A DNA stretch of 64,000 bases from Sebastes aleutianus (Eukaryota > Chordata > Actinopteri > Perciformes > Sebastidae): positions 3,705,334 to 3,769,333 of the forward strand of contig CAKAKS010000060.1 in the NCBI GenBank assembly GCA_916700875.1, read 5' to 3'. This document shows positions 51,193 through 63,368 of the stretch, in pieces. Under the pieces are notes generated by a model. The model searched no databases. It was given only the letters and a program-made list of their open reading frames with translations, and was not told the origin of the DNA. The translations under genes were made by a program, and so were the position numbers. How positions within the stretch are numbered: position 1 is the stretch's first letter; the number at the start of each line of letters is the position of its first letter.

Positions 51193-52123
51193 CAACTGTT
51201 TATTTTATTTATTTGTTTTACTTTATTACCATTCAAATCATTGCAAAGTAGTTGTAAGTACTGGGTGTTTTACATCTTACCATTTTTCCTATGCGATTGC
51301 CAGCAAAGAGGGCACTTAAATCAATCAGCAGTTGGTATTTGGGCTTCCACGTTGGTTGCAAAGGGAAATCCAAACAAACCTACCACTGTACTTCAGCAGG
51401 ATGAAAATGCAACACGCTGCTGATATGCCAAGTACAAGCAGAGGCCTGTGTGTTTTCCGGTGAGTATTGTTAGTGGTAGGTAGTTATGAGTGAAACAGCT
51501 CCTCGCCATGGGAGCTGTGCCACGCTGTACCACCTGCCAGTCCTCCAGACTTTTTCCATCCGGCAAAGTTATGAAGCGCCCAATCCCCATAGTGACAGAA
51601 GGCAGGCCTAGGCGGTGCTCCCCTGTACGGCCGTGGCAAGACCAAAATAGCCCCACTATTTACAGATGCAGTCACGCCCCTTTTTCCTGGCACCCTCTCC
51701 TCCTTACCTTAGTCTTCCTCTGACGACGCCGTACCCTTTGACACAGTGGAGAGATGACTCCGGGCCATAGTTTCCACCGAAGCAGCAGTCAAGCAGGGAG
51801 ACTAACTAAAGCAGTGGAATATCCATGATAGTGTATGACAACAAATGGAGATTCCAAATCTATTGGCATCTGTTGAAAGACCTTCATCAACAGAATACAG
51901 AACCTGCACGCAGCAATGCAATTATGTCGATATTTTGTCGAATGAAAGCATTTTGCATTATTGTATTATATTTCGTTCATAATATTTCAGTTGTAAAAGT
52001 GAAAAAAATAAATCATGCATGCTTCAACAATGATTGCTTGATTATCTGCTTGAGTTTTGTAGGCCAACATTTGCACATTTTAATATTTTTGTAAAGCACT
52101 GAGCTGCATTTCTTCTATTTGTA

Positions 52124-53193
52124 ATCTTGCCAAGTGTTAGATGAGAAGATCGATACTACGCTCATGTCTGCACGTTAAATACGGTGGGGCAACTCTGAGA
52201 AGTGAAGCAAAAGCAGAAGTGCCTTAAACTGTCATTCTTTCTAACAGCCAGCAGGGGGCGACTCCTCTGGTTGCAAAAAGAAGTCTGATTGTATAGAAGT
52301 CTATGAGAAAATGAGCCTACTTCTCACTTGATTTATTACCTCAGTAAACATTGTAAACATGAGTTTATGGTCTCAATCACTAGTTTCAAGTCTTCTTCAA
52401 TACAGCATGATGTTCATTTAGTAAATTATGGTCCCATTTAGAGTCAAATAGACCATAAAGCAGGGGATGCTTTAGGGCGTGGCTACCTTGTGATTGACAG
52501 GTCGCTACCACGGCGTTGTCTGGTCTGGGAGTTGTCCGTGTTTTCGTCTTACAACTTTAACCCTTTCAAAGCGTGTTCTCAGTTCATGGAAGTTGGTTGG
52601 TTGTACTTAGCTCCACTCTCGTGCTACTTCTGGTTGCAAATAACCAAGATGGCGACGGACAAAAACCAAGATGGAGACGGGCAAAATGCCGCTCTCGAGG
52701 CTTCAAAATTGCACTCCACAAACATCACGTGACGTCGCGGGGACTACGTCCACTTCTTCTATACAGTCAATGGCTAAATATTATGCTATATTAACAGGAG
52801 ATGACTGGAAATGGAGGAAACATGTAGCTTGATATGGGAAAAACTGACATGTGAAAAGAAATGATTGTTTTTTACAGGTGGTTATGTGCTGGACTGTTAA
52901 AGTCCAACTGAAATTAAATTGTTTTGGGGTTTTTTTGTTCTGTAAATCACTTGTCCTGTGTTCTCCAAACATTCACCAGGGAAAAAACGCACTGGTCAGT
53001 TTGCAGGCTAGATAGAAAAATTAGCTGCTCAGATGCAGCACATTAAACTGCATATAAACATACCTGCAAATATCACTTGGGTCCGGTTATGCTGCTGTGG
53101 TCCTTACTCATCAATATCACTAACAACACACCATCAAAGTGGTATCAATCTTCTCATCTAACTTTTGTCAAGAAAGGGAATAAGCGTTTATTT
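52124..53193 (+). mobile_element. Split copy of the tcttgcc/agatgagaagatcgata repeat
   Basis: The left piece (about 52,124-52,190) reads tcttgccaagtgttagatga then gaagatcgatactacgctca. The right piece (53,138-53,193) reads ggtatcaatcttctcatcta then acttttgtcaagaaagggaa, its inverted partner. These are the two ends of the family also present intact at 57,391-58,035. The middle is displaced by a younger insertion. Confidence 0.6.
52213..52775 (+). mobile_element. Short dispersed element nested in an older repeat
   Basis: It runs from cagaagtgccttaaactgtc, through gccagcagggggcgactcct, to ttctatacagtcaatgg. The left part tgattgtatagaagtctatg and the right part ctatacagtcaatgg are inverted relatives. 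I recognise it as a common percomorph element without coding capacity. It interrupts another repeat whose two ends lie at about 52,124 and 53,190. Confidence 0.65.
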
Positions 53194-54573
53194 TAAGTCT
53201 TTTCCGTTTAAGGTCCTGTAGCCTACAGAGAAGAGCTCGACTGGTTGTGTTACAATAAGAATTTGAGAGCAGGATTCGTTATTTTCATTTTAAGACTGAT
53301 AATCCCAGTTTAGCTCTACGGCAGCATTTTGTTTTTCAGTGTGCCAGGAAAACTGTTTCATTGCACTTCTTATCTGATACTGACCAGAAAAAAAGTCATG
53401 CTTGCTTTTCTTATTTGGCATCAGACATTTGTAGGCTTTGTCCTCTTTGGCTTTAGCTACTAAATTGCCTGACCAAATGATCGGATGGCATGACTGACCG
53501 ATGATCTGACTGACAGGCCGACAGACGGAGAGACAGACTGAATGAATGATGCAGACTTTGCTATTCGATGTCCGTTGCATCCCCCCCGCAGTGGAGACAA
53601 CAGCACAGACAACAGCACAGACATGCAAAAAGCATTCCCTGATCATAATGATTGCAGCGCGTGCCATTTCCTCCCCCGGGGTCCGCATGCTCGCAGCACC
53701 TGGCAGAGGGCACGACTTAGAAGTTTCATTGTACGGATTTATAGCGTCTTTAGGGCCCTGCTTCCTCCCCCATTGTATTCCCACAGAGCCCTTGATTTGG
53801 GCTTTTATAAAGTGAGTGCATAGGCACAGCGCTGGAGCTCCTGCCCTAGTCCCTCATCGGCCATCTGCAAGCAGTAAATCCTCAATATACCTCTGTTATG
53901 AAGGGCATGTTGAGAGAACCATGGGGGTGGCTTTAAGAGATGCTTTAACAGATAATTACTTGACCATACTGAGGGACCTTTGATAGTTTTGTCCCATAAG
54001 ACAGTTCTGCATTTGATCTTTTTTGGTCCCTTGAGTCAGTTTTTTTTTTCTTCAGAGCGATGTGTCAGATGACTATAAACAGACCGTCTTATCAATTACC
54101 TTTAGGATGATAAAGAAAGAAGATGAGGACCATATGTGTGTGTGGATTCGAGCATGTGTTTACATGTGTTTTTTAAATCTGTTTAGGGTGGAGTTTTTTG
54201 GGGGCTCCACAGGTGTACACAAACCCCATTTCATGGGACCGTTTCACATGTGACAGGATCAACAGATGACCCGCTGACATGGTCACATCGTTGCAGACCC
54301 ACAGACAAATCACCTTTTTTAAAAGACACTTTAAGAGACGCTCTCGAAAGGCAACCAGATGGGGACTGGAAAAAATCTTGTGCCGTCTTTTATTCTCCAT
54401 CTGCAATCATTCAGCTTGATTCGCCCTCTCTTTTGTGATGCGTGAAATGTTGTGCAAGGATTTATACAAATTTAGCGGTGGGACAGATGTTTGAGCTTAG
54501 GAAATGTGAAAAGTGAGAATTATCTTTAAAGGGGAAATGTGTAAGATCTGGCCAGAACTTTACTTAAAAGGAA

Positions 54574-56155
54574 CAGTGTGTAACCATCAGTGGATTTATT
54601 GACAGAAATGGAATATATCAATAAGTATCTATTCTTTAGTGTATAATCACTTGAATATAAGAATCGTTGTGTTTTTGTTACCTTAGAATGAGTCGTTTAT
54701 ATCTACATCATGGATGTATTGAGAGAACTGGATACAGCGTTGGAGGCGGGGCCCCGTTCATTCTTTCGAAAGTTGCTCAGTGGCGCATGAAGCGACTTCC
54801 GTCTGGAAAAGTACCCGGATCTTGGACACATGGAACATGCACAGTAGCGTCCGCTCAGTCACATGACTCGGTCACGGGGTCCCAACGTCACGCGGTCGTC
54901 ACGGCTTGCGCTCCAGCCTCGGTCTGGGTCTCATTCACATGAACGGAGAAAGAAAAAAAGTATCCACTGAGTTACAGACGTCTCTTTCCCAATGCAGGTC
55001 TATGGGAAAAAGTCTTTATTGGCCCAATGGCATCACGTGACGGCCGCCATGTTTCTACAGGTGCCCAGAACAGCCAAACCAAATGCTGGTTCTAGATACG
55101 GCCATTCGAGTTTTCCCGTTTTCGCATTTTCCCACTGTTCTCCTGCACGCCTTGCACACGGGAGAAGTTTCAAATGGTTGCAAGCTGCAACCTCACCGCT
55201 AGACAGAATGTGAAGAGGTTACAGTGTTGACGTTATGTCAAAGACATCTATGTATTGTGTTTCAGAGATATCTACTAAAATGAGCATGCTAACCAGCTAG
55301 CCCCGGTCCGTCCTGTCTTGTAATACCACTTCTACCTGCGTCCAGACTGCCACCATGAGAGGACGAAGAACTAGAGCTACCCTGAGGACTTGTCATCACG
55401 TCGCAGGTGCAGGGTCCGTGTGCATTTTGATAGTTTGTTTATTGGATTAAATTTAAAGTAGCAGAAATGAGAGAGAGAGTGAGCGCATCTCCAGGAGATG
55501 GATGGGCCTTCAATGAGCAGTTAGCAGCAAAATTCAGCCAGTGGTGCAAACCCCAGCATCGGGGTCTGATCCCAATGGTCTGATCCAAGGGGACTGTCCC
55601 AACTCCATGCCGGATCAGCAAACTTTCTGTTGCTGCCGTTACACAGGTTAGACCCAGCGCTCCACCAGCCCACTGTGACTCCCGGCGCTGAGGTTTGTGC
55701 TGGCTGGATTTGAGTTGCTGCACCCATTAACTGAAGGTCCGTTTCCCAGAGCTGCCGCACGCTCTACTCCAGGAGGGGTGGTCTCCTGACGGCAGGGAGG
55801 ACGAGATGAAGGTGCAGGTCGTTTTTCTCGTTTCTGCCACTGATTTAATCCAATAAACAAACTATAAAAACGTAAACAGACTGTGCAGCCCCCGGTTATT
55901 GGCGCAGTAAACACAATATAGGCTGACACCACATGTGAAGATTATAAGATTGTGTTATTGTGTAGTGTCATTTTAATCAGCTCTCAGAGTTTGGTTGAAT
56001 TTTGCATATTCTTGCCCTGCTGTTAGTTAATAGTTGGCTTTTTTTATATAACTAATGACTGTAAATTTAGATTGTATGGATCCTGTAGAAGAGGTGAAAT
56101 GCTGCCCCCTATTTTCATCAAGCATGTGGGTAGATATTACACATTGCACCTTTAA
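54574..56155 (+). mobile_element. 1.58-kb TTAA-flanked non-autonomous element (piggyBac-like)
   Basis: TTAA lies at 54,574-54,577 and 56,152-56,155. The left end reads aaggaacagtgtgtaa and the complement of the right end aggtgcaatgtgtaa, clearly inverted relatives. The interior contains cagaaatggaatatatcaat, ttagaatgagtcgtttatat and ttgcaagctgcaacctcacc, phrases I recognise from an abundant percomorph element. That element is usually shorter, so this copy probably contains a secondary insertion (about 55.2-56.0 kb). Confidence 0.75.
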
Positions 56156-57390
56156 GAGTCTGGTTTATATGATCACAACACGTGAGTTCTCTGTTCTCCA
56201 CATCAAAGTTGATGTGTTCAATATCCCATTCACTCTGAGAGCTCTATTCCTTCATCAAAAAAAAAAAAAGAAAACCCTCCAAGACATCCCAAGCAATCAT
56301 TCTTCCATTGTTTGCTGTAAATGTTTTGGTACATATGCAGAATGTTTATGTTGAAGTACGTTGTAGCGCACATTAGGGATGCTCTTAATGGGCTACAGTA
56401 AAAGCCCTTGCTAGTCAAGAGTTCAGGCAGGTGCAGACTCTTACAGTAGATAAAGGAGCCTGGCACTGGAGATGAGTTCACGACAATCACTGTGAGGCTT
56501 TTAGACGCCTTCTCCAAGCTCAATCTTCATTTCCCCTGACACTGATTTTGCAATAAGGATCCGGAGAAAAGGGGAATGTCCATCTATTCATTTTAATGAT
56601 CCCTCATTATTGACTGCTGGCAGGGAGGGGGCGGGCAAAGGTAATGATTCTTTGTCTTTGCTGGCCAATCACTCCTCTTAAAGGAATAAGGCTCTAAATA
56701 AGGCCACTAATGGATGCCCAGTATGACCTGAAGCTGACCCCACATGCAACCCATGCGAACTGACTTCCCGACATGAAGGAGCGAGAGTTCGCTGCTTTAG
56801 TTATTTCTCTCTTTTCAGTGGATTGGTTATGATTTGTCCAAATAGGAGGAGGAAAAATGTCTAATCACCAATTTCATTTGGTCTATAAATATTGATTTAG
56901 CACAGTATGTCGCTGAAGTTAAAGACTTGATTTTGGGTACGATATCCAGAGCATGAATATAGCAGCAAACAACTATCTGCTATGTGAAGATATAGAGGAG
57001 TAATGTCTACCTGAGCAGAGAATGAAGTCACTCTCACTCTGTGTGTGTTGTAATGTGAGCTTCTCTGTGCTTTGTTGACATAGCCGGGCTGGCCGCGCAT
57101 GCTTTAAGTGCATGTTCGTGGATGTGAGCGTGCCCAACTGGCTAGCTCATGGCCGCTGCTCTGCACTGCTCTCATACGCCGGTTACAGCTGATAACGCCG
57201 TTCCGACCGACGGCACCATATAGCGGAAGCGTAGCGCCCACACTCCAGTTCCCCCTCAGGTTTATACTGTTAATCTCTGTCAGCACTTAGGCCTTTGTTT
57301 GCACTGTTAGCGCTGTTAGCTGCAAGTCGGCGCCATGTTGAGAGCCACTGAGAAGAAATAGAAATGCACCCAATGCCGTATTTAGCACAT

Positions 57391-58035
57391 TTAAAGCAAT
57401 ATTTTGACATTTAAAAAAAATTATCTAATTTGCTTTCTTGCTGAGCGTTAATAAGAAGATCAATACCACTCTCATTTCTGTAAGGTGAATATGAGACGGC
57501 AGCTAGCCGCCAGTTAGCTTTGCGTAGCTTAGCTTAGCTTAGCACAAAGAGTGGAAACAAGGGGAAACAGCTAGCCTAGCTCTGTCCAGCACATCTAAAG
57601 CTCACAAATTAAAACATGATATATCTTTTTTGTTTAATCTGTACAAAAACTTGAAACGAGATGTTGTGGTTTTACGGGGGGTATATGGGCCGAATTATTT
57701 CTTGGCCAGGCATGTAACTTCCTAGAGTCACCATCCTTCAGTCCGCCTACCAACACCTATAAAGCTTACACACTAACACATTATAACTTCATCTTTGGTT
57801 TGTGTATGGATCAAACAAACAATATATAACTTTAACTTTGACCTGGTAGGTGACTTTGTTAACCTTTGGACAGAGTCACACTAGCTGTTTCCCCTTTTTT
57901 TTTTACAGCCTCTTGCTGGATGCTTGCTTCATATTTACCGTGCAGACATAGTGAGCGGTATCATTCTTCTCATCTAGCTCTCGGCAAGAAAGCGAACAAG
58001 AAAGCATTTCCCAAAATGTTGAGGTTTTCTTTCAT
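57391..58035 (+). mobile_element. Dispersed element with tttcttgc...gcaagaaa inverted ends
   Basis: The left part reads gctttcttgctgagcgttaa then gaagatcaataccactctca; the right part has gcggtatcattcttctcatc then tcggcaagaaagcgaac, its inverted partner. The interior contains agctagcctagctctgtcca and gttgtggttttacgggg. It is a well-known percomorph repeat and has no ORF. Confidence 0.75.
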
Positions 58036-59852
58036 AACCTTTTCCCACTAAACTTTTTTCAAATCCAGATACTATGTTATCTGCACCTGCAGCATGTTTA
58101 TCACGTATCGATTTGGACGCCTTCAGGAAATGACTTTCAAAGGGACTTGTAAGAAAGTGATCTTACATCTTGGAGAAAACATTGATGTATGTCCTCTTTT
58201 AACTGCTGTTCTGTTTTATATATAAGATCCTACTATGTGTGCATTGTACAAGGAGCACTGATTGCAAATTATTTAGACTTTACTTTAGTATTCATGTAAA
58301 TGTGTTTGCATCTCAGCCAGTCTTAGCTGTCATCAGTCTGTCAAGGTAATGAACCCTACTTTACTGCAGCCTCCAACAGCTCTTTAAGGACTACTTCACA
58401 CCACTGAAGAAATACACTCAGGTATTAGTTGTTCTGCCTGGATGCGCCGCTGGATGATGGGTGGGCGGGGATGTTATTAGGAGCATTCATCTCCAAGGCT
58501 CCCCAAGCCATACTATACTGAAACTGACCACAAGACAACCCCTATCATCCTCAAAGATTACCTGTCTCCTGCACTGTATATGAATGTTTTATCATAAAAG
58601 CTTTTCTTTTTTGCTAAGTGCCTCCTTGAGTGTTTGCTTTTAACTTTTGATTACTTTATGTCTTGTTGCGAAGAAGAAAAAAAGAGAAAAGGCCCGGCCC
58701 ATTTGAATATAATGGACTTAACGGGAAAGGTAGTCTCTCTTGCTTCATTGAGATGATATACCGCGGTGGTGTAATCCAACACAGTGGGTGTGAAAAAGTT
58801 TTGCACAAAGTGGTAATTTCACCGTCTTGGAGTAAGCAGAGATTTTTTTTTAATCTCGACATTGTCAAAGTGGGCCAAGCAGGTGGTGTGAGTCAAGGGA
58901 GAAAACAGACAATCATATATATAAAACAGCATGACAGGCTTTGTATGGGATCCATATGTTTCCGTCTGTGAGGAAATATAGGATGTCATGCATTACAGTG
59001 TAAAAAGACTCATTTACAACCATTAAAAGCAGCCCGACTCAACATGTCTGCCTTTGATGTGGCGGATCACATCTCATTTGGCTCTTTTTATATATATGAT
59101 AGCTGAGTTTCTCTTTTATATTGTCTTGAGTCATTTAGAAGAAAAAATATTTTTCTGTCGTTTGGTCTAGACGTTGAGGTTTCCAGCCCTTAGCCCCCCT
59201 CCTCCTCCTCCTCCTTCTCCTCCTCCTCTAGGTTTTACCAGACGTCGCGTTGTGAGAGGGGAATGGTCGATTGCATAACGGAAGGCGAGACGTGATCGTT
59301 CCTGGCCTTCTCACAAAATTCAATCATTCTCTGCATACTCCAATCCCATGACGGCCCATTAAAGAGCAGCGCGGGCTAGGATTTCCCCTCATGTGTTTTA
59401 AATTGAAATTACGGTCACAAAGTCTGCCATATGCATGAATCGAGGAAGACAAGGAGCCTGGGGAAAAGGGAGATATCAAAATAGTTAGAAGAAAGAGAGA
59501 GCCAGGCAGAAAGATAAGAAAGACTCCCACTTCCTCTCATACTTGTGTCATCCTGCCACCCACATTCATATTGGGCATATTGGTGCGTTTGTGTCGTTTC
59601 ATAATCTTGAATGTATCCCAAATTTAAGCACTGCTAAAATCATCCAAACAGGTCTGCAGCTTCTAAACCCAGCGCACCATAAGTCATATTAAGTACAGGA
59701 AGAGATAAGGGGAGAGTAGGTGAAGTGTGAGACACCAGGAGATGATGACCCCAGATGTTCTGTGAGGAACCACTGGGATCTGAATCAGACTCTGACTGGC
59801 CATGAGTTCCTCATTCCTATTTGCCCCAGAGGAGTGGAGGAAGGATAAACAT

Positions 59853-59853
<1 letters not shown>

Positions 59854-59902
<49 letters not shown>

Positions 59903-59904
59903 AC
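59854..59904. repeat. (AC)n microsatellite
   Basis: An AC tract of about 20 units with a few CG interruptions, intergenic. Confidence 0.95.
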
Positions 59905-61710
59905 AGACACTCTCTCTCCCTGATTTAGTGTGAGGAGGATATGATGCAGACTTGACTCTGGTGACTTGGGCTAACTCCCCAGAGACATGCATCACCCCTC
60001 CACCTAAACTGAGGTTGGGCAATCAGCCAATATGAAGGCAAAGAGGACCGAGAGGTTCATGTTTATGCTCAGTTTTTTCAACCATATTGGGTATAAAGTT
60101 TTGTATAATTCATCCAAGATCCATTTTTATTTAAACAAAATCTTTTCTCATTGACTCATTTATCAAATGCGACTTATGATTTATTATTATTTTTATTTGT
60201 TATTTACTTATTTTATAGTTTAGTTCTGCAGATCAAAACTGTAGCACTACTTGAAGCGTGACTGCAGCTGAGGTGAGAGCCTCAGTTCCTCATGAGGATC
60301 TTTTAATCATACAGTGACATCTAGTGTTGCTTTCAAAGACGTGCAGGTTGCCGATGCTAATTAAGTGTTCAATGGTTCATCATATAAACACTGTGTGGAT
60401 ATCTTTGAACCAATAACATGCTTATTTTATTATGTTTTGAAAAACAGTGTAAATAGATGATCAATTAGTATAACAATATGCTGGTTTATTTCATGATAGA
60501 TTGTTATGTATTGGGAAATAAAGCTATCCATTTCTCTCAATGGCAAACCAGAGGAATATAGTTGCTTTCATATATTATAAAGAGGTTTTCTAATTTACAT
60601 ATAATTCACCTGCCTCATCTTTTTATTGGTATTTACAGCTGCCCACTGCCATGCCAACTAATGACATGTACCTTGGAATCACCCGCTGTCATCACTGACA
60701 GATTTGAGTTCAAATTAGTTCATCTGACCTCTCATCTCGTATCTATAAAAATGCAAGATATTGCAAGGCTATATATAGCTATATAGCCTATTGTGTCTGA
60801 TTCATTATAGTATGGACTGACTATTAATTGGAAAACAATATAGTAACATATTTATTTGACTTTGTACAGTAACAATCCCTGACTATGACAGTTTAAAATT
60901 AAAATATCAACTCAGAGTTGCAGTCAATCCAAGTCCAATGTGCTCCCTTTGTAATCAAAAAATCTATTAGCACATAGAGCCACATTTTTTGAGTCCGTTA
61001 CTTTACTTCATTACTTTTTTCTTTTTCTTCTTTTTCGCTGTATGTTAGCATGCTTTCTCGTTTTATTATACTCCTCTCTTATTCTGTATTTATATGTCTG
61101 TTCTGTGCCCTGTAATAATACCAGAGGTATAGGTGGGTGGAATGGTGCTTTTCTCTTTGATTCAAAAGCGGCAACAATAAAACGTGTGTTTTATTCAGTA
61201 GTGTTAAACAGTTTCTCCACACAAGTAACATATACAAAGCGAGTTAGAATGTACAACCAACAAAGACAAGCACGCATCTCTCAGTCTCAAATTAAGGCAC
61301 ATTTTAAAGCCAACAGTACCATAAGTTCATATAAATGCAACATAAATCAAGTAGACTTTCACATTATATTAACAGTTCAAGTAAACTGGCTCTGACCTCT
61401 GAATTGAGAAGGAATTGTAATATGCTCAGCAACAAAATGGTCTTAAGTGATCTGACAAATTCAGCCTTTATGCTGCGATCACTCCATAAGTTAATAAATA
61501 CCGATATCTGTATAAAACATAAATCTACCTCCTGTCTCTGATAAGAGCAAATCTGTTAAACAACACAGGGAGTGATACTGTCTTAGGTAAACAGCTCTGA
61601 GATCTGTTGAAACAAATATGTAAAGCTCACGACTGCATTGAGTTCAGTGCATCTAAAATAAGCGTTAATCATTTTTTCAGTTTTGTACAATAGTGTTTAA
61701 CTTAAACATA

Positions 61711-61716
61711 TTTATT
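61711..61716 (-). terminator. slc52a3: AATAAA overlapping the slc52a3 stop codon
   Basis: On the minus strand the stop TGA runs into AATAAA (shared A). Further AATAAA signals lie downstream (for example complements at 61,190 and 60,851), so the real end may be up to about 0.9 kb further. Confidence 0.3.
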
Positions 61717-61931
61717 CACCACATCGGACACTTGGTGTTGCAAGCATCACCTGACCTGAAAAGTCCATACACACTGACCAACGGGAACATGGAGACAGCA
61801 CCAACCATGGAGCCCAACTGCACTACTGCTCCGCACCACACGAGAGCACTGTGGCCCTCATCCCTCAGGATCACCCCGATGATGACCTTCACGTAGGACA
61901 GGGTCAGGACAAACAGGACCCAGGCCAGCAC
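61716..61931 (-). CDS. slc52a3: slc52a3 last coding exon: transmembrane segments 10-11 and C-terminus
   Basis: On the minus strand the exon reads VLAWVLFVLTLSYVKVIIGV, then ILRDEGHSALVWCGAVVQLG, then MFPLVSVYGLF, and ends CNTKCPMW before a TGA at 61,718-61,716. It matches human SLC52A3 segments SYVKVMLGVVLRD, ALLWCGAAVQLGS and MFPLVNVLRLF. Two hydrophobic membrane spans are visible. The acceptor is TTGCAG at 61,937-61,932 and the exon enters in phase 0. The protein imports riboflavin across the plasma membrane. AATAAA overlaps the stop codon (TGAATAAA). Confidence 0.92.
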   Translation of the reverse strand: MLAWVLFVLTLSYVKVIIGVILRDEGHSALVWCGAVVQLGSMVGAVSMFPLVSVYGLFRSGDACNTKCPMW

Positions 61932-63030
61932 CTGCAACACAGAAGAGGGGAATTCATCAAAGTGTGCTAATTTGACCTCAACATGTTAACCACCTCAGTG
62001 GCTTCCACTCCAATCAGAAACAGTTCACCAGTTAGTTCCTCTTCTCTGGAGGAAGTGCTACCAGTTGAAGCAAGATGCTGGCAAGCTGCAGTTATTGGGT
62101 CATGATTACTGATACACCAAGTTATTGTTTTGTGCTTAAAACATCTGATTGCAACTATGTTTTAACAATTTGGTAGTACTTCCTGTATGCTACTCATTTT
62201 TATATTTTCTGGTCTCATTTTGCATTTTTTATTGTTTAATCTTTTCTACTGTTAAGCACCTTGTAACTCTGTTTAGAAAAGCTATATAAATTGATTTATT
62301 AGGTTCTTAATTGTGAAACAAACAGGACAAAATTGCATCAACAAGGGAGAAACAAAAAAAATCTGCTTAAATCTTGCAGTTGTCATCACCTCTTGCTTCA
62401 CAGTACAACTCTTGCTTTCTCCCTTTTTTCACTGCTCTAGGCGAGATGTACTTGTGCTTAACCATAATTCTAGTTTTGGGACACTGTGATGAAGTGATTA
62501 ATAAAAAATAATAATCATAATTAGCCATAAGCCTTTCCTAAAAGCTAACCTGCTCACTTGCTATTGGGATTTTCTTTCCTAAGGTATGTTAATGCTTCTT
62601 TTACTGCACTACAAACATTTTTTTTTAAAGGGTGTTTGAGTATTGACGTTTTATAGCAGTAACATAGCAGCATGACGTTTCTTCAAGTTTCATTATGTTG
62701 ACAAAACTCATTGCTAGCAGATACAGAAGGTGACAATACAATAGCACGTGAATCAGCTTTCTTTGGAGAAAATGTTCATAAAATTGGCACAATCATGGTT
62801 TGACAGTATTGTCTCAATCAGGTCAGACAAGATCTCAAAACCTGCCAATCACACAACACTGAACATACTGTGCATGTACGTGTGACTATCAGAGGTGGAT
62901 TGTACTTTCATTCTTTTACAAGGTGTGGCATTTACAATACAGAACATGAGATCCATAATGAACTGCTATGAAGTGACATTAAATATAATAAAACATCTTT
63001 TATTTTCTTCTTTAGAAGAAAGGGTCTTAC
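61932..63030 (-). other. slc52a3: slc52a3 intron, 1.1 kb
   Basis: The intron is bounded on the minus strand by donor GTAAGA and acceptor TTGCAG. It is AT-rich, with no repeat or exon recognised. Confidence 0.9.
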
Positions 63031-63154
63031 TATGACTGCAGTTCCATAGGCACTGTGGACCAGCAGAGGGCAGGGACTAAGAGCAGCCATGGCCATGATG
63101 TAGGCTCCAAATCCAGTCCCAGTCATGACCAGGAAACCCATGAGGATGAGAGAC
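63031..63154 (-). CDS. slc52a3: slc52a3 penultimate exon: transmembrane segment 9
   Basis: After completing an arginine codon the exon reads SLILMGFLVMTGTGFGAYIM, then AMAALSPCPLLVHSAYGTAV and I. It matches the human SLC52A3 segment with GGYNMAMAVMSPCPLL. One membrane span is visible. The acceptor is TTCCAG at 63,160-63,155 and the donor GTAAGA begins at 63,030 on the minus strand. Its 124 bp keep the reading frame between the flanking exons. Confidence 0.93.
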
Positions 63155-63368
63155 CTGGAAAAAGAAAGCGATGCAGATGGTAAGACTGAGCATTTTCTGT
63201 TACACTTTGCTTCATAAAACACTAATAAGAGTTTAAATTATTTCAGTACTTTTACGATATGACCTCTAAAAACTCTAGTGACCTGTAGGAGTTGCAATTA
63301 TTTGAATTTTATGTTATTGGAGGAGTCCTAAAATCTTAATAATGTAAGGAGGTGATTCCAGTAATTAC
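63155..63368 (-). other. slc52a3: slc52a3 intron, 214 bp
   Basis: Short intron with donor GTAATT and acceptor TTTTTCCAG on the minus strand. The upstream frame continues only one codon before a stop, which confirms the splice. Confidence 0.9.

Larger units (their letters stand above)
51193..61715. other. Intergenic region between convergent nfatc1 and slc52a3
   Basis: About 10.5 kb with no recognisable gene on either strand. It contains repeats at 52.1-53.2, 54.6-56.2 and 57.4-58.0 kb, CA and TCC microsatellites, and stretches of unique, moderately GC sequence at 53.55-53.9, 56.55-56.9 and 59.25-59.6 kb that could be regulatory. ORFs here are short and lack known domains. Confidence 0.8.

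Noticed and set aside
51490..51723. Cys-containing 77-codon ORF with a CTTC motif as a zinc-finger gene
   Set aside because: No repeated Cys/His spacing, no known family, and an equally long frame is open on the other strand.
53290..53823. 164-codon minus-strand ORF as a gene
   Set aside because: No domain, overlapping open frames on the other strand, and no splice or promoter support.
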